Shown: positions 46,207 through 56,212 of the stretch, piece by piece
How positions within the stretch are numbered: position 1 is the first letter of the stretch
Layout: each line of letters begins with the position of its first letter
DNA from: Pararcticibacter amylolyticus
GTDB lineage: Bacteria; Bacteroidota; Bacteroidia; Sphingobacteriales; Sphingobacteriaceae
Reading direction: 5' to 3'
Length of the DNA stretch: 59,244 nucleotides
NCBI RefSeq assembly: GCF_003130405.1
Contig: NZ_QEAS01000025.1
Coordinates: 90 to 59,333, forward strand
Program-made: the position numbers and the translations under genes
The notes under the pieces: model-generated
What the model was told of the DNA's origin: nothing
The model's database searches: none
What the model saw: the letters and a program-made list of their open reading frames with translations, nothing else

Positions 46207-46359
46207 TAAATTAAGACAAAAAAAGGCCCGGCGGTTACATCTGCACTAAAATTAAACGCTTGCTCTCTGCCGATATCGGTATAGCGTTCGCTTCCCCCTT
46301 ATTGCCGGAGTAAGAAAGATCTTCGTCGATTGATTTTGGAAGGCGAAGATGGCAGATAT

Positions 46360-47631
46360 TCACGAAGGATTCATGGCTAAGCCCTGCTCTGCCTTCTGTA
46401 CGGAAGTTCCTTTCTTATGTTCTCCGCGTTTGGCCTTCTTCTTGAATTTACGTCCATACCAGACTAAGAAGCCTGTTACCGGCAGGCTGGCCCCTATGAG
46501 GGAAGCCAGAAATGCAAGGACCTTTCCCGGGAAGCCCAGGATACTGCCTACATGAATATCGTAGTTCATCTTCCGGAGTTTACCTCCAAAGGATGCATTT
46601 TCATAGGAAATAGAGTAGACGTCTTTACGATTAAATTCTTTGAGAGTATGCTGATCAAATGAATATCCCTGCCTGCTGTAGAGCTGCGTTTTATCCGGAT
46701 ACACTGTAATATCTATGCTGGCTTTTTTCCTGGATGAATCAGGGAACGAGTAGAAAAAGCCGGTTGATCCGGGATGTCTTGTCATCACCTTTTTCCAGGC
46801 AATATCCATAGCCTGGGTAGGTGTATAATGCCTGTTAGCCTGCAGCGAGTCCGACTCGAACCGCTCAAACTCCGCCAGTTTATCCCCGCCGCTTGTCGCC
46901 CAATACAGGCCTTTGCTGAACCATTCAATTCCCCAGACCACCCCGGTAAGAGCGATTGCCAGAAGGAACAAAAGAGAATAAAACCCGAGTACATTATGCA
47001 GGTCAAGGTTAAGGCGCTTAAACGAAGCTCCCCATTTAATTTTGAAGCTTTTCTCCCGCGTTGATTTGGTCCATTTTTGGGGATACCACCATATCAGTCC
47101 GGTAATCAGTATCACTACAAAAACCAGCGTACCGTAGTTTACGATCAGCCTCCCGGCTTCATATGGGAGCCATAAAAAACGGTGCCCGTTGATGATAAAC
47201 CGGAAGAAATCAACATCTCCTTTCTTTCTGACAGTGGTGCTTATCACCTCGCCGGTGTATGGATTGATTTTGAGAAGCGTACCGCCGGCTCTTCTTCCCC
47301 GCTCTGCAGGATTTTGAAGAGTCAGTTCAATAGCCCGGTCTTGCCGGTAATAGGCATATGAAGCTACCTGACCGGGGAATAAGCGTGTCCCGATCGAGGA
47401 AAGCTGTGCCGGCGACAGGACAGGCTTGTTCTGGTATTTTATATTAGCTTCCGGCTCCAGCAGTGCCGTGATCTCTTCGTTGAACACCCATATACAGCCG
47501 GTGATACACACTATAAAAACGATGATGCCTGAGATTAATCCCAGCCATAAATGCAGCCAGTTATTAACTTTCCTGAAAACTGAACTTTTGTCCCTGCTTT
47601 TCACTACAGATGGGTCTTTTATCGGCATCAT
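46360..47631 (-). CDS. PepSY-associated membrane protein of iron uptake
   Basis: A 423-residue inner-membrane protein of the PepSY_TM type: N-terminal helix with WLHLWLGLISGIIVFIVCIT, three further membrane helices (about 173-192, 220-240 and 378-398), and PepSY-like periplasmic segments. Members of this family accompany siderophore receptors and may reduce or process ferric siderophores. It is the third gene of the TonB receptor - DUF4374 - PepSY operon, separated by 18 nt from the lipoprotein gene. The C-terminus is Lys-rich (GRKFKKKAKRGEHKKG). Confidence 0.88.
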   Translation of the reverse strand: MMPIKDPSVVKSRDKSSVFRKVNNWLHLWLGLISGIIVFIVCITGCIWVFNEEITALLEPEANIKYQNKPVLSPAQLSSIGTRLFPGQVASYAYYRQDRAIELTLQNPAERGRRAGGTLLKINPYTGEVISTTVRKKGDVDFFRFIINGHRFLWLPYEAGRLIVNYGTLVFVVILITGLIWWYPQKWTKSTREKSFKIKWGASFKRLNLDLHNVLGFYSLLFLLAIALTGVVWGIEWFSKGLYWATSGGDKLAEFERFESDSLQANRHYTPTQAMDIAWKKVMTRHPGSTGFFYSFPDSSRKKASIDITVYPDKTQLYSRQGYSFDQHTLKEFNRKDVYSISYENASFGGKLRKMNYDIHVGSILGFPGKVLAFLASLIGASLPVTGFLVWYGRKFKKKAKRGEHKKGTSVQKAEQGLAMNPS

Positions 47632-47649
47632 CGTTCTGTGATTATTCTT

Positions 47650-48876
47650 TTACTTAGATTTCAGATATTGTACTGCGGTAATAACACCTCCTTCTACTTT
47701 TAATCCCTGAGTAGCTGTGTGAGTGGAAGCGTCAATTTTATAGATGTATCCCCAACCCTCTTTCAGGTTTACACCAATATATCCGTACCGGCCGTCTTTA
47801 GGAGTATAATTGTTATTGGTAATGCTGTAGATCTGGTCAACCGGCGGCAGGCCATCAACCTTAGTAAAGGTTTTGTTGACGACGTTTACGATCCCTATAT
47901 TTTTACCAATCGTGTAGTTTCCTTTTTCCGCCCTGGTGGTTGCGTTCACAATAAAGTTATTATTTCCGATGTAAAGCCAGTTTGTAATGTTCATACCACC
48001 CGATGCCGCTTCGAAGTCGAAGAAATAGCTGCGGTCGAATTCATCTGTACCAGCTTTCAGCCTTGTAATAGCCGATGGCTTTGTAGATGTCAGCACTTTA
48101 TTTTTAATAGCTACCGAAGCAGAAAACGCGTAAACATCTCCGTTTTCTACCACAGCCAGGCCATCAGTAAAATAGCGCCCGATGAAACTGGTGCGGTCGT
48201 CGGTAATGACTTTTTCTAATTGCATACCGGGATAGGAATAAACGGCAATCCATGCTCCGTCAGGATGGTTTGTTCCAAACACCTCATCGCCGCTTGCTAC
48301 AATAGAGAAATAGGGTGCATACACCTTATTACCCACCTGCTTGATCCAGCTGAAGAATGCCGATTCACCATTATTTGAGGGAGTGTGTACATCCACAGTT
48401 CCTTCGCCTTCAATAAGCAAACTGTTTGTATTGACACGATACCAGTTAGCCAGAGGATTAGCAATATTTCTCGGAATCTTAACCAGCAGCAGATCATCAT
48501 TTACGGGAGCGAAAGCCTGGACGGTTTCAGTTCTGAAATTCGACTTCTTTGTCAGCTTTCCATTAATATTTTCATAGGTGGTTACAGCGCCCGGATTTTG
48601 CTGTCCATAGAGCATGCTGAAGAACTTTCCGTTATGGGTAACATAATACCGGTAAGTACCATCCTGCTCGATACCGTTTTCTTCAGTGGAGATTTTACCT
48701 GATTCAAGCTGAGGTGTATTTATCAGATAATCGGCAACACCGGTTGAAGCAGCGGGCGTCACAGCCAGAATAAAGTCGCCGCGGGTTGCCGTAGTTTCAT
48801 TTTCATCTTTTGAGCATGAACTAACCACTATCGCCATGGCCAACGCCGCAGCTGTCTTTTGGAGAATTGTTTTCAT
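47650..48876 (-). CDS. DUF4374 lipoprotein of iron uptake
   Basis: A 408-residue periplasmic or surface lipoprotein: signal with lipobox VVSSC (lipidated C21), then a beta-propeller-like DUF4374 domain (FILAVTPAASTGVADYLINT at its start). DUF4374 proteins are typically encoded between a TonB-dependent receptor and a PepSY membrane protein in Bacteroidota, as here, and are thought to bind the siderophore or heme substrate. Its start is 1 nt before the receptor stop region, showing tight coupling. Confidence 0.87.
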   Translation of the reverse strand: MKTILQKTAAALAMAIVVSSCSKDENETTATRGDFILAVTPAASTGVADYLINTPQLESGKISTEENGIEQDGTYRYYVTHNGKFFSMLYGQQNPGAVTTYENINGKLTKKSNFRTETVQAFAPVNDDLLLVKIPRNIANPLANWYRVNTNSLLIEGEGTVDVHTPSNNGESAFFSWIKQVGNKVYAPYFSIVASGDEVFGTNHPDGAWIAVYSYPGMQLEKVITDDRTSFIGRYFTDGLAVVENGDVYAFSASVAIKNKVLTSTKPSAITRLKAGTDEFDRSYFFDFEAASGGMNITNWLYIGNNNFIVNATTRAEKGNYTIGKNIGIVNVVNKTFTKVDGLPPVDQIYSITNNNYTPKDGRYGYIGVNLKEGWGYIYKIDASTHTATQGLKVEGGVITAVQYLKSK

Positions 48877-48877
48877 A

Positions 48878-51232
48878 TTAATTATGATTGTTTTTGTTAA
48901 AGAAGTATCGGAGATTCAAATAGAAGGCACGGCCTGGCTTTTGCAGGCTGAAGTTGTCATACAGGTCGGCATTTGTAAGGTTTTTACATTCCAGCGCCAC
49001 ATTATAGCGGCCTCCTGCAAGGCTGTATACAAAGTTGACATCATGGCTTAGCTGCTGCGCAACCTCGCGCTTCTCAGCATCAGCATCTTTGGCACCACGA
49101 CTTGGCCAGTATAGCCAGAATGCATGGACATAAAGGAGGTTATACCCGATTGTGAGGCTATTATTTTTTCTTCCCACGTTCTTAAGAGAGACTGAAACAT
49201 CACCGTTCCCGAAAAAGTAGGGAATATTAGGCATCTGATCCCTGTATAATGGGCTTACACCAGTATACTCCGGCTCATACTTCTGCAGGTTCCTGAGAAA
49301 CTGGTAGGTCACTGTTGTGCCTGCCGACAACCAGTCTTTATAAGAGTACCTCACCTCTGCATCTCCGCCCCAGGTACTAACACCCTCACGGTTATCTGCA
49401 ATCAATCTCGCCTGATTAATATCCAAACGATTATAGATAAAATCATCCGAGCGGCGGTACACTGCACCGGCAGCAACATAAAAATTATTGTTCGTATTAA
49501 CAGAGAAACCATAACCCGCACCGAGATTCAGGTTATTGCTCTTTTCCGGCCTGAGGCCCGGGTTTGCATTCTGATTTTCCACATCACCAAAGATCTCGTT
49601 CGCTTCAGGCATCCGGTTAGTCAGCTCATAAGATGATTTAAGCTGGAGATTTGGAGTAACAAAATACGTGACGGCAGTTCCATAGCCGATCTTATTCATA
49701 CTGGAATTGCCGGCGGTTTTTCCCTCATTAATGATGTTCTGGTAGATATACTTACCAAAGATAGTCGCGCTCCATTTATCCCTGACGTCGATACTATAAC
49801 CCAGTCCGAGCACGTTTTTATCAGTCTTCTTCTTTCCCTGAAATGCATCGTTAGCAGGATTGGCAGCATCACGGCCCTTCCTGTTGAAAGTAGAAAACAC
49901 ATTACTGAGGGCAATTGACTGAGTCTCACTGATCCGGTAATTCAGCATCGCGGTAGCCAGTCCATTATTGTTCTTGTATTTGGAAAGCGTCCTTCCGGAT
50001 TCTCCATTTGCGCCCAGGGGTTTAAAAGAGCCGTACCAGTCAAAATTCCCGTTGAGCGTATCAATATTCCGTTCTGTGCCTAAATTATAATTGGCATTGA
50101 TTGTCAGGTCTAGTCCCTTTGCGATATTGGTCTTTTTATACTTCAGGGAAGGCATGATGATGTTCCCCCTGCGATGGCGGCCACCAAATACTGCCTCCAT
50201 GCGGGCTCCCGTCTGAATCTCTTTATAATTCTGCCCCAGGGTGATACCAAGTAATAATTTATCGGCATAGGACTTATCCACAACCCCTATATTGGCTATC
50301 AGGGTCTCATTATGGTAAGTATCATGGAACCTTCTTAATCTTGCTGCCGGAGAAAAGGCTCCGGTATAGATATCCCAGGCTTCGACTTTCACTTTGTAAT
50401 CATTGTCCGAATAGTTTTGAAAAGCATTAAGCTGAACTGTAAAGCCGTTTTTTGAAGTAACGGCAGCGTTGATTACACTCCGGTGTGTGTTAAAAGAACC
50501 GTAAGAATAAGATGCATCCACATAATTTCTGTAACGATCACTTGTGACGATATTGACGGCACCTCCCAAAGCGTCCGATCCAAGCCACATAGGCACCACG
50601 CCTTTATAAACCTCTACACGGTCGGCTACATTGATCGGAATATTGTTAATCTGGAAAGACGACCCAAAATTATCCATCGGAATTCCGTCAATAAAGTAAC
50701 GGATGTGATTACCGGAAAAACCGTTGAGGGAGAGATTAAAATTCGATCCCACACCACCCGACTCACGGACCCTGACTCCGGCTACCCGGTCTAAAGCAGA
50801 TGAAATATCAAGCGTGGTATTATATAATTTCCTGGCATCGACAGCTGTAACATTAAAGGCCTGCCTGTTTGTTTCCTGCGCTATAGTCCTTCCGGTAACG
50901 GTTACGGTTTCCATCTGCTCTGTACTTTCGGCAAGTGCAACATTAAGCGTCGTCTCCTTACCGGATTCAATGGACAACTCCTTCTCCTGCGTTTTAAAGC
51001 CAATAGCCTTAATCATCAGGATGTAAGTGCCGGGTTTAATGTTCTTAATGCGGTAATGACCGTCGTGATCAGAAATGGTCCAGAGAGAAGAATTTTGAAG
51101 TCTGACAGTAGCTGCGGGAACAGGTTCGCCCCTGTTGCTTTTCACAAACCCACTCAGATTCTGAGCTTGAGCCTTTATAGAAAATACGAGGGCGCACAAT
51201 ACCCCTGTCAGCAAAAATTTGTTAATTTGCAT
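48878..51232 (-). CDS. TonB-dependent receptor with carboxypeptidase-like N-terminus
   Basis: A 784-residue outer-membrane receptor: signal peptide (1-24), CarboxypepD_reg-like beta-sandwich (LSGFVKSNRGEPVPAATVRL, ISDHDGHYRIKNIKPGTYIL), plug domain (AVDARKLYNTTLDISSALDR; RYFIDGIPMDNFGSSF; NVADRVEVYKGVVP), and a 22-stranded barrel ending in AFYLNLRYFFNKNNHN. Neighbours indicate ferric siderophore or heme uptake. The ATG at 51232 is used; a GTG just before it (51235) is in frame. A Fur-like box, a -7 element and a structured leader lie upstream. Confidence 0.92.
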   Translation of the reverse strand: MQINKFLLTGVLCALVFSIKAQAQNLSGFVKSNRGEPVPAATVRLQNSSLWTISDHDGHYRIKNIKPGTYILMIKAIGFKTQEKELSIESGKETTLNVALAESTEQMETVTVTGRTIAQETNRQAFNVTAVDARKLYNTTLDISSALDRVAGVRVRESGGVGSNFNLSLNGFSGNHIRYFIDGIPMDNFGSSFQINNIPINVADRVEVYKGVVPMWLGSDALGGAVNIVTSDRYRNYVDASYSYGSFNTHRSVINAAVTSKNGFTVQLNAFQNYSDNDYKVKVEAWDIYTGAFSPAARLRRFHDTYHNETLIANIGVVDKSYADKLLLGITLGQNYKEIQTGARMEAVFGGRHRRGNIIMPSLKYKKTNIAKGLDLTINANYNLGTERNIDTLNGNFDWYGSFKPLGANGESGRTLSKYKNNNGLATAMLNYRISETQSIALSNVFSTFNRKGRDAANPANDAFQGKKKTDKNVLGLGYSIDVRDKWSATIFGKYIYQNIINEGKTAGNSSMNKIGYGTAVTYFVTPNLQLKSSYELTNRMPEANEIFGDVENQNANPGLRPEKSNNLNLGAGYGFSVNTNNNFYVAAGAVYRRSDDFIYNRLDINQARLIADNREGVSTWGGDAEVRYSYKDWLSAGTTVTYQFLRNLQKYEPEYTGVSPLYRDQMPNIPYFFGNGDVSVSLKNVGRKNNSLTIGYNLLYVHAFWLYWPSRGAKDADAEKREVAQQLSHDVNFVYSLAGGRYNVALECKNLTNADLYDNFSLQKPGRAFYLNLRYFFNKNNHN

Positions 51233-51241
51233 CACTTTTTA

Positions 51242-51300
51242 ATTCCAATTGAAAGTAGTCCGGGAAACCGGCAGCCATACGGGTCCGAACCGTGTGGCTT
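51242..51300 (-). ncRNA. Structured leader of the TonB receptor mRNA (candidate cis-element)
   Basis: On the minus strand the leader folds into a 10-bp stem AGCCACACGG / CCGTATGGCT with one C-A mismatch and a UUCGGAC loop, then a second small hairpin CCGG-UUUC-CCGG, and then the start codon about 30 nt further. It lies between the promoter and the gene, in a position for control of translation or termination. No known riboswitch class is recognised. Confidence 0.45.
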
Positions 51301-51313
51301 TTTTTTACTGCTG

Positions 51314-51344
51314 CAAAAGTAAACTTATTTAGATCAATTCCAAA
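51314..51344 (-). promoter_or_regulatory. Promoter with Fur-like inverted repeat
   Basis: The minus strand reads a -7 element TACTTTTG (51321-51314). Just upstream is TTTGGA-N5-TCTAAA (51344-51328), an imperfect inverted repeat (TTTRGA/TCTAAA) resembling the iron-responsive boxes in front of Bacteroidota receptor genes. This fits iron repression of the operon. Confidence 0.5.
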
Positions 51345-51514
51345 GAAGAAGCTATTTATTCAAGCTTCTTTCCACCGTTGCTTACTCCGCCCAGCAGGGA
51401 AGAGATGATACCGGAAGCACATCCTGCCCGTGTAGTATCAGAATTAAATAGAGAATGCCGACTTTAAAAGCTGCTAAACTTAAACTGCCGGTCTTTTCTC
51501 ATATTAACGTCCCG

Positions 51515-51569
51515 AAAAAAAAAAAAAGCGAAACCGCCTCAAATCTAACGTTTGAGGCGGCTTCGCTTT
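51515..51569 (-). terminator. Strong terminator of the aconitase gene
   Basis: 19-bp stem (AAAGCGAA-x-CCGCCTCAAA and its complement, one mismatch) with a 7-nt loop. On the minus strand it ends in a run of 13 T residues. Confidence 0.92.
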
Positions 51570-51590
51570 ATTGTTATGTTCCTTTAAACC

Positions 51591-53858
51591 TTATGCCTGC
51601 TGCTTCATCTTAATGATATTCAGCGCCGCACCAGCCTTAAACCATTCGATCTGCTGCTCATTATAAGTGTGATTTACCGCAAATGAGTCAGATGATCCGT
51701 CTGCATGATGAAGAACAACCTTTAACTGGCTGCCCGGAACGAAAGATGTTAATCCTTCGATATCAATGATATCATCTTCCTGGATCTTGGTATAGTCATT
51801 AGGATCAGCAAAGGTAATGGCAAGCATCCCCTGCTTCTTCAGGTTGGTCTCGTGGATACGGGCAAACGATTTTACCAGAATAACCCTTACACCCAGGTGA
51901 CGTGGTTCCATTGCTGCGTGTTCACGGGATGAACCTTCGCCATAGTTCTCGTCACCTACTACTACTGTTCCTACACCCGCAGCCTTATATGCGCGCTGAG
52001 TAGCAGGAACAGGGCCGTATTCGCCTGTGAGCTGGTTTTTAACATTATCTGTATTGTCATTGAAGTAATTGACAGCACCGATAAGCATATTGTTCGAGAT
52101 ATTGTCGAGATGGCCCCTGAATTTAAGCCATGGCCCGGCCATCGAAATATGATCTGTTGTACACTTTCCTTTTGCCTTAATCAGCAGTCGCAGACCGTGA
52201 AGGTCGGTTCCTTCCCATGCAGGGAACGGAGCTAATAACTGAAGGCGACTCGATTGAGGATCAACAATTACCTGCACACCGCTGCCGTCTTCTGCCGGGG
52301 CCTGATATCCTGCATCTTCTACAGCATATCCTTTTTCCGGCATTTCCAGGCCAGTCGGCTCATCCAGCTTTACCTGCTCGCCCCTTTCATTCGTAAGGGT
52401 ATCAGTGAGCGGGTTAAAGGTAAGATCTCCCGCTATAGATAACGCTGTTACAATTTCAGGAGAGGCAACAAAGGAGTGCGTATTCGGGTTACCATCATTA
52501 CGCTTCGCAAAGTTCCTGTTGAATGAGGTGATGATAGAATTTTTACGGGTAGGATCATCTGTGTGGCGCGCCCATTGGCCGATACACGGACCACATGCGT
52601 TTGCCAGCACAACGCCTCCGATTTTCTGGAAGGTGTCCAGGTATCCGTCACGTTCTACAGTATAGCGGACAAGCTCAGATCCGGGAGTTACAGTATATTC
52701 TGATTTTGCTGTCAGATGTTTGTCTACCGCCTGCTGTGCAACTGAAGCTGCCCTGGTAATATCTTCATAAGATGAGTTGGTACATGATCCGATCAAACCA
52801 ACTTCCAGCTTAGCCGGCCAGTTGTGCTCCTTTACAGCCTGGCCAAATTTAGAGATCGGCCATGCCAGGTCGGGAGTGAAAGGTCCGTTCACATGAGGCT
52901 CCAGCTCAGACAGGTTAATTTCGATCACCTGGTCAAAATATTGTTCAGGATTCGCATACACTTCTTCATCTCCTGTTAAGTAGCTGCCTACTTCATTGGC
53001 AAGATCTGCGATATCAGCGCGGCCTGTGCCTCTCAGGTAGGCTTCAGCCTTTTCATCGTAACCGAAGATAGATGTAGTAGCACCAATCTCAGCTCCCATA
53101 TTACAGATAGTAGCTTTACCGGTAGCCGACATGGAGCGGGTACCTTCTCCAAAGTACTCCACAATACAGCCTGTTCCTCCTTTTACGGTCAGCACTCCTG
53201 CCACCTTCAGGATCACATCTTTAGGGGCTGTCCATCCGGACATCTTGCCTGTCAGCTTTACGCCGATCAGTTTTGGAAACTTCAGTTCCCAGGCAAAGCC
53301 GGCCATTACGTCGCAGGCATCAGCACCACCCACTCCGATTGCGATCATTCCCAGTCCGCCGGCATTGGGCGTATGTGAGTCGGTACCAATCATCATCCCA
53401 CCCGGGAATGCATAGTTTTCAAGTACCACCTGGTGAATGATCCCGGCTCCGGGTTTCCAAAAGCCTAAGCCATATTTATTACAAACGGATGAAAGAAAAT
53501 CATAAACTTCTTTATTGGTATTTGCGGCAGTTTCCAAATCCTGAACAGCACCTACCTTCGCCTGAATAAGGTGATCACAGTGTACAGTCGACGGAACAGC
53601 AACCTGTGGTCTCCCTGCCTGCATGAACTGCAATAGCGCCATTTGCGCGGTTGCATCCTGCATGGCAACACGGTCGGGAGCGAAATCCACATAAGACGCG
53701 CCTCTCTTATAAGCTTCGGTTGCATCGCCATCCCATAAATGGGAATAAAGGATTTTCTCAGTAAGTGTCAGGGGTCTTCCAACAACTTTCCTGGCAGCGT
53801 CAACACGCCCGGCAAGATTGCTGTAAACCTTTCTTATCATTTCTATATCAAACGCCAT
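51591..53858 (-). CDS. Aconitate hydratase
   Basis: TCA-cycle 4Fe-4S enzyme (755 residues) that isomerises citrate and isocitrate. Cluster cysteines are in [13 protein letters not shown] and [11 protein letters not shown]; substrate-binding arginines and serines in [40 protein letters not shown] near the N-terminus. The type is the mitochondrial/short AcnA-like form usual in Bacteroidota. The ATG at 53858 ([15 protein letters not shown]) gives the usual length; nine further codons upstream are open but not needed. Confidence 0.96.
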   Translation of the reverse strand: MAFDIEMIRKVYSNLAGRVDAARKVVGRPLTLTEKILYSHLWDGDATEAYKRGASYVDFAPDRVAMQDATAQMALLQFMQAGRPQVAVPSTVHCDHLIQAKVGAVQDLETAANTNKEVYDFLSSVCNKYGLGFWKPGAGIIHQVVLENYAFPGGMMIGTDSHTPNAGGLGMIAIGVGGADACDVMAGFAWELKFPKLIGVKLTGKMSGWTAPKDVILKVAGVLTVKGGTGCIVEYFGEGTRSMSATGKATICNMGAEIGATTSIFGYDEKAEAYLRGTGRADIADLANEVGSYLTGDEEVYANPEQYFDQVIEINLSELEPHVNGPFTPDLAWPISKFGQAVKEHNWPAKLEVGLIGSCTNSSYEDITRAASVAQQAVDKHLTAKSEYTVTPGSELVRYTVERDGYLDTFQKIGGVVLANACGPCIGQWARHTDDPTRKNSIITSFNRNFAKRNDGNPNTHSFVASPEIVTALSIAGDLTFNPLTDTLTNERGEQVKLDEPTGLEMPEKGYAVEDAGYQAPAEDGSGVQVIVDPQSSRLQLLAPFPAWEGTDLHGLRLLIKAKGKCTTDHISMAGPWLKFRGHLDNISNNMLIGAVNYFNDNTDNVKNQLTGEYGPVPATQRAYKAAGVGTVVVGDENYGEGSSREHAAMEPRHLGVRVILVKSFARIHETNLKKQGMLAITFADPNDYTKIQEDDIIDIEGLTSFVPGSQLKVVLHHADGSSDSFAVNHTYNEQQIEWFKAGAALNIIKMKQQA

Positions 53859-54003
53859 TATTTTGTGATTTTTAAGGTGTTCCAATAATTTAACTCTCTA
53901 CAGGAGTTATAGTTCATGCGAAAATACAAAAAATACTAAAAAATGACCGGGATCACTTTTGTCAATTTTTATTTGGAAAAATTCTAAATACAGTACGGGG
54001 AGG

Positions 54004-54038
54004 AGTTGTAAGTGGTGAGTTGAAAGTGATAAGTTATA
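54004..54038. repeat. Heptad-periodic intergenic element
   Basis: Five consecutive 7-nt units, each beginning AGT (e.g. AGTTGTA, AGTGGTG, AGTGATA), between the aconitase promoter region and the deacetylase gene. This is the cleanest example of the family in the findings. Confidence 0.6.
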
Positions 54039-54081
54039 GACAAAGAGCTTATTGAATTAGACGTAACTTATCGAAGATTCC

Positions 54082-54699
54082 CTACAGCGTTCCAAACTGG
54101 TATCCCTTTTCCTTCCAGGCTGCTAAAGCTCTTGGAAGTGTGTATTGAAGCCGGTCGAAAGCTTTGAGGCTGTCATGGAAAACAACGATAGAACCTGGCT
54201 CCGTAGTTCGGAGGACGTTCTTAAGACAATTTTCCGGGCTAAGCTGCTGGTCGAAGTCGCCGCTGAGAACATCCCACATAATGATCTCCAGGTCCGGGAT
54301 TACTGCACACAATTTGCGGATCTGTGATTTCTTAATCCTGCCATGCGGAGGCCTGAACAAATGAGATGCTACAAGCTGGTGACATTGCAGGGCATTATCA
54401 ACGTAAACATCATCATCGGTATCCCAGCCCCTGAGATGATTAAAGGTGTGATTGCCGATGGCATGCCCCGCCTCTGCAACCTCGCTGAATATGTCAGGAT
54501 GCTTTCGTATATTATCGCCGATGCAGAAGAAAGTTGCTTTCGCATTGTACTCTTTTAAAGAATTCAGTACAAAAGGTGTAACATTGGGGATCGGTCCGTC
54601 GTCAAATGTTATAAAGATGGTTTTTGTATCGTTAAGCTTCCTCCAGGTAAGAGTCGGGTAAAGTAACCTTAACCAGAAAGGAGTCTTAATTAAATACAT
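54082..54699 (-). CDS. Polysaccharide deacetylase (NodB homology) family protein
   Basis: A 205-residue carbohydrate esterase family 4 enzyme. Motif 1 TFDDGP at 31-36, metal ligands D34, H84 and H88 (NHTFNHLRGW), RPPHGRIKK, WDVLSGDFD and VFHDS. It removes acetyl groups from N-acetylglucosamine-containing polymers. There is no obvious cleavable signal, only a short hydrophobic start, so its location is uncertain. It is divergent from the tolC-type gene. Confidence 0.9.
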   Translation of the reverse strand: MYLIKTPFWLRLLYPTLTWRKLNDTKTIFITFDDGPIPNVTPFVLNSLKEYNAKATFFCIGDNIRKHPDIFSEVAEAGHAIGNHTFNHLRGWDTDDDVYVDNALQCHQLVASHLFRPPHGRIKKSQIRKLCAVIPDLEIIMWDVLSGDFDQQLSPENCLKNVLRTTEPGSIVVFHDSLKAFDRLQYTLPRALAAWKEKGYQFGTL

Positions 54700-54751
54700 G
54701 ATAATAGAATTAAAATTGAGTACAATACTACAAAATAATTACTTTAGAGGA

Positions 54752-56197
54752 ATGATCTTCAAAAATACTTTATCAGCGCAGGTGAAAGGACAAGCAATTG
54801 CGCTTCTGTTGATCTTTACGGTATTTGGCACAAAAGCTCAGGAAAGAATAACACTTCAGCAGGCGGTAGAGCTCACGCTTCAGAATAACCTACAGATTAA
54901 ACAATCAAAGCTAAGTGAAGCACTCTCTCAGGAAAGCCTGAAGGAGTCGAAGCTTTTCTTTTATCCGACACTGAATGCAGGAGCAAACCTGAACTTCAAT
55001 TTCGGGCAAAATGTGGACCCTCTGACCTACGAATATGTCAATCAGCAAACGACCTCTTCGAACGGAAGTATCACTGCCGGACTGCCCATTTTCCAGGGAT
55101 TCAGGTTGTGGCACCAGGTTTCTCAATATAAATATCAGCTTGAAGCAGATAAAAGCAACACCAAAAAGATCCAGAACGACCTGGCGCTGACAGTGGTAAC
55201 TACCTACCTCCAGGTGCTGAGCAACCAGGACCTGCTCACTGCCGCAGAGCAGCAGCTTGAACTGGCGAGGCTTCAGCTCGACCGGGAGCAGAAACAATTT
55301 GACGTGGGGAGCAAAACTCTTGCTGACCTCTCTCAGGCAAAAGCGCAGGCTGCAACGGCTGAACTGAATGTTACGAATGCGAAGAACCAGGTGGATATCT
55401 CCTATTTGAATCTTGCCCAGCTCATGGAGAGGGATCCGGGGAACCGCTTTGAGGTTGTAAAGCCCGTTGTCAATCAGCTTGGCGACATCAATAATGAAAA
55501 GGCAGCTGAAATTTACGGAAAAGCGGTAGAAAACTACCCGGATATCAGCCTCGCAAAATACCGGACGCTGACTGCGCAAAAAGCTGTGGATGTAGCCAGA
55601 TCTGCATTGTATCCCAGGCTAACATTTCAGGGCAATATTGGTTCGGGATACTCCAGTAACCGGACACGCGTAGTAAACAGAACCGCAACAGGTAGTTTCA
55701 GCCCTATAGGTGTGGTGGAAGGAACGGATCAAAGGGTGGTTACTCCGGATTATATCAGTGTAATAGAAAAGACAAAATTCGGGGATCAGATTGACGAGAA
55801 CCTTTACCAAAGTCTTGGTTTTACTCTAAGTATTCCGATCTTTAACGGGCTATCGTCAAGAATCGGCCTTCGCAGGGCTAAGATTACCTACCAGAATGCT
55901 GTTGTTACGGAACAGCTTGCCAGGAACAGTTTCAACAAGATCATCTATCAGGCAGTAACTGACCTGCGCGCAGCTGAAAGTAATTACAATTCTGCTAACA
56001 GCGCTTACGAGTCTTCTAAAGATGCATTTAATGCTATCCAGCAACGCTATAGTGTAGGGCTTGTGAATTCTCTGGATTTCAACCAGGCGCAAACTGACCT
56101 CAACCAGAAGGAATTCAGTTTAATCCAGGCGCGTTACAATCTGATATTCAGGAATAAAATCATCGATTTTTATTTAGGGAACCCTCTGACCTTCTAA
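54752..56197 (+). CDS. TolC family outer-membrane efflux protein
   Basis: About 481 residues: signal peptide (cleavage near FGTKA-Q), then TolC-type helical repeats (ITLQQAVELTLQNNLQIKQS; a second AEIYGKAVENYPDISLAKYR unit) that form a trimeric outer-membrane channel. An ATG at 54698 overlaps the deacetylase start codon on the other strand; the ATG at 54752 (MIFKNTLSAQV) is preferred. It is followed 15 nt later by the HlyD-type adaptor gene. Confidence 0.9.
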   Translation: MIFKNTLSAQVKGQAIALLLIFTVFGTKAQERITLQQAVELTLQNNLQIKQSKLSEALSQESLKESKLFFYPTLNAGANLNFNFGQNVDPLTYEYVNQQTTSSNGSITAGLPIFQGFRLWHQVSQYKYQLEADKSNTKKIQNDLALTVVTTYLQVLSNQDLLTAAEQQLELARLQLDREQKQFDVGSKTLADLSQAKAQAATAELNVTNAKNQVDISYLNLAQLMERDPGNRFEVVKPVVNQLGDINNEKAAEIYGKAVENYPDISLAKYRTLTAQKAVDVARSALYPRLTFQGNIGSGYSSNRTRVVNRTATGSFSPIGVVEGTDQRVVTPDYISVIEKTKFGDQIDENLYQSLGFTLSIPIFNGLSSRIGLRRAKITYQNAVVTEQLARNSFNKIIYQAVTDLRAAESNYNSANSAYESSKDAFNAIQQRYSVGLVNSLDFNQAQTDLNQKEFSLIQARYNLIFRNKIIDFYLGNPLTF

Positions 56198-56212
56198 TAT
56201 ATATTCAATCAA

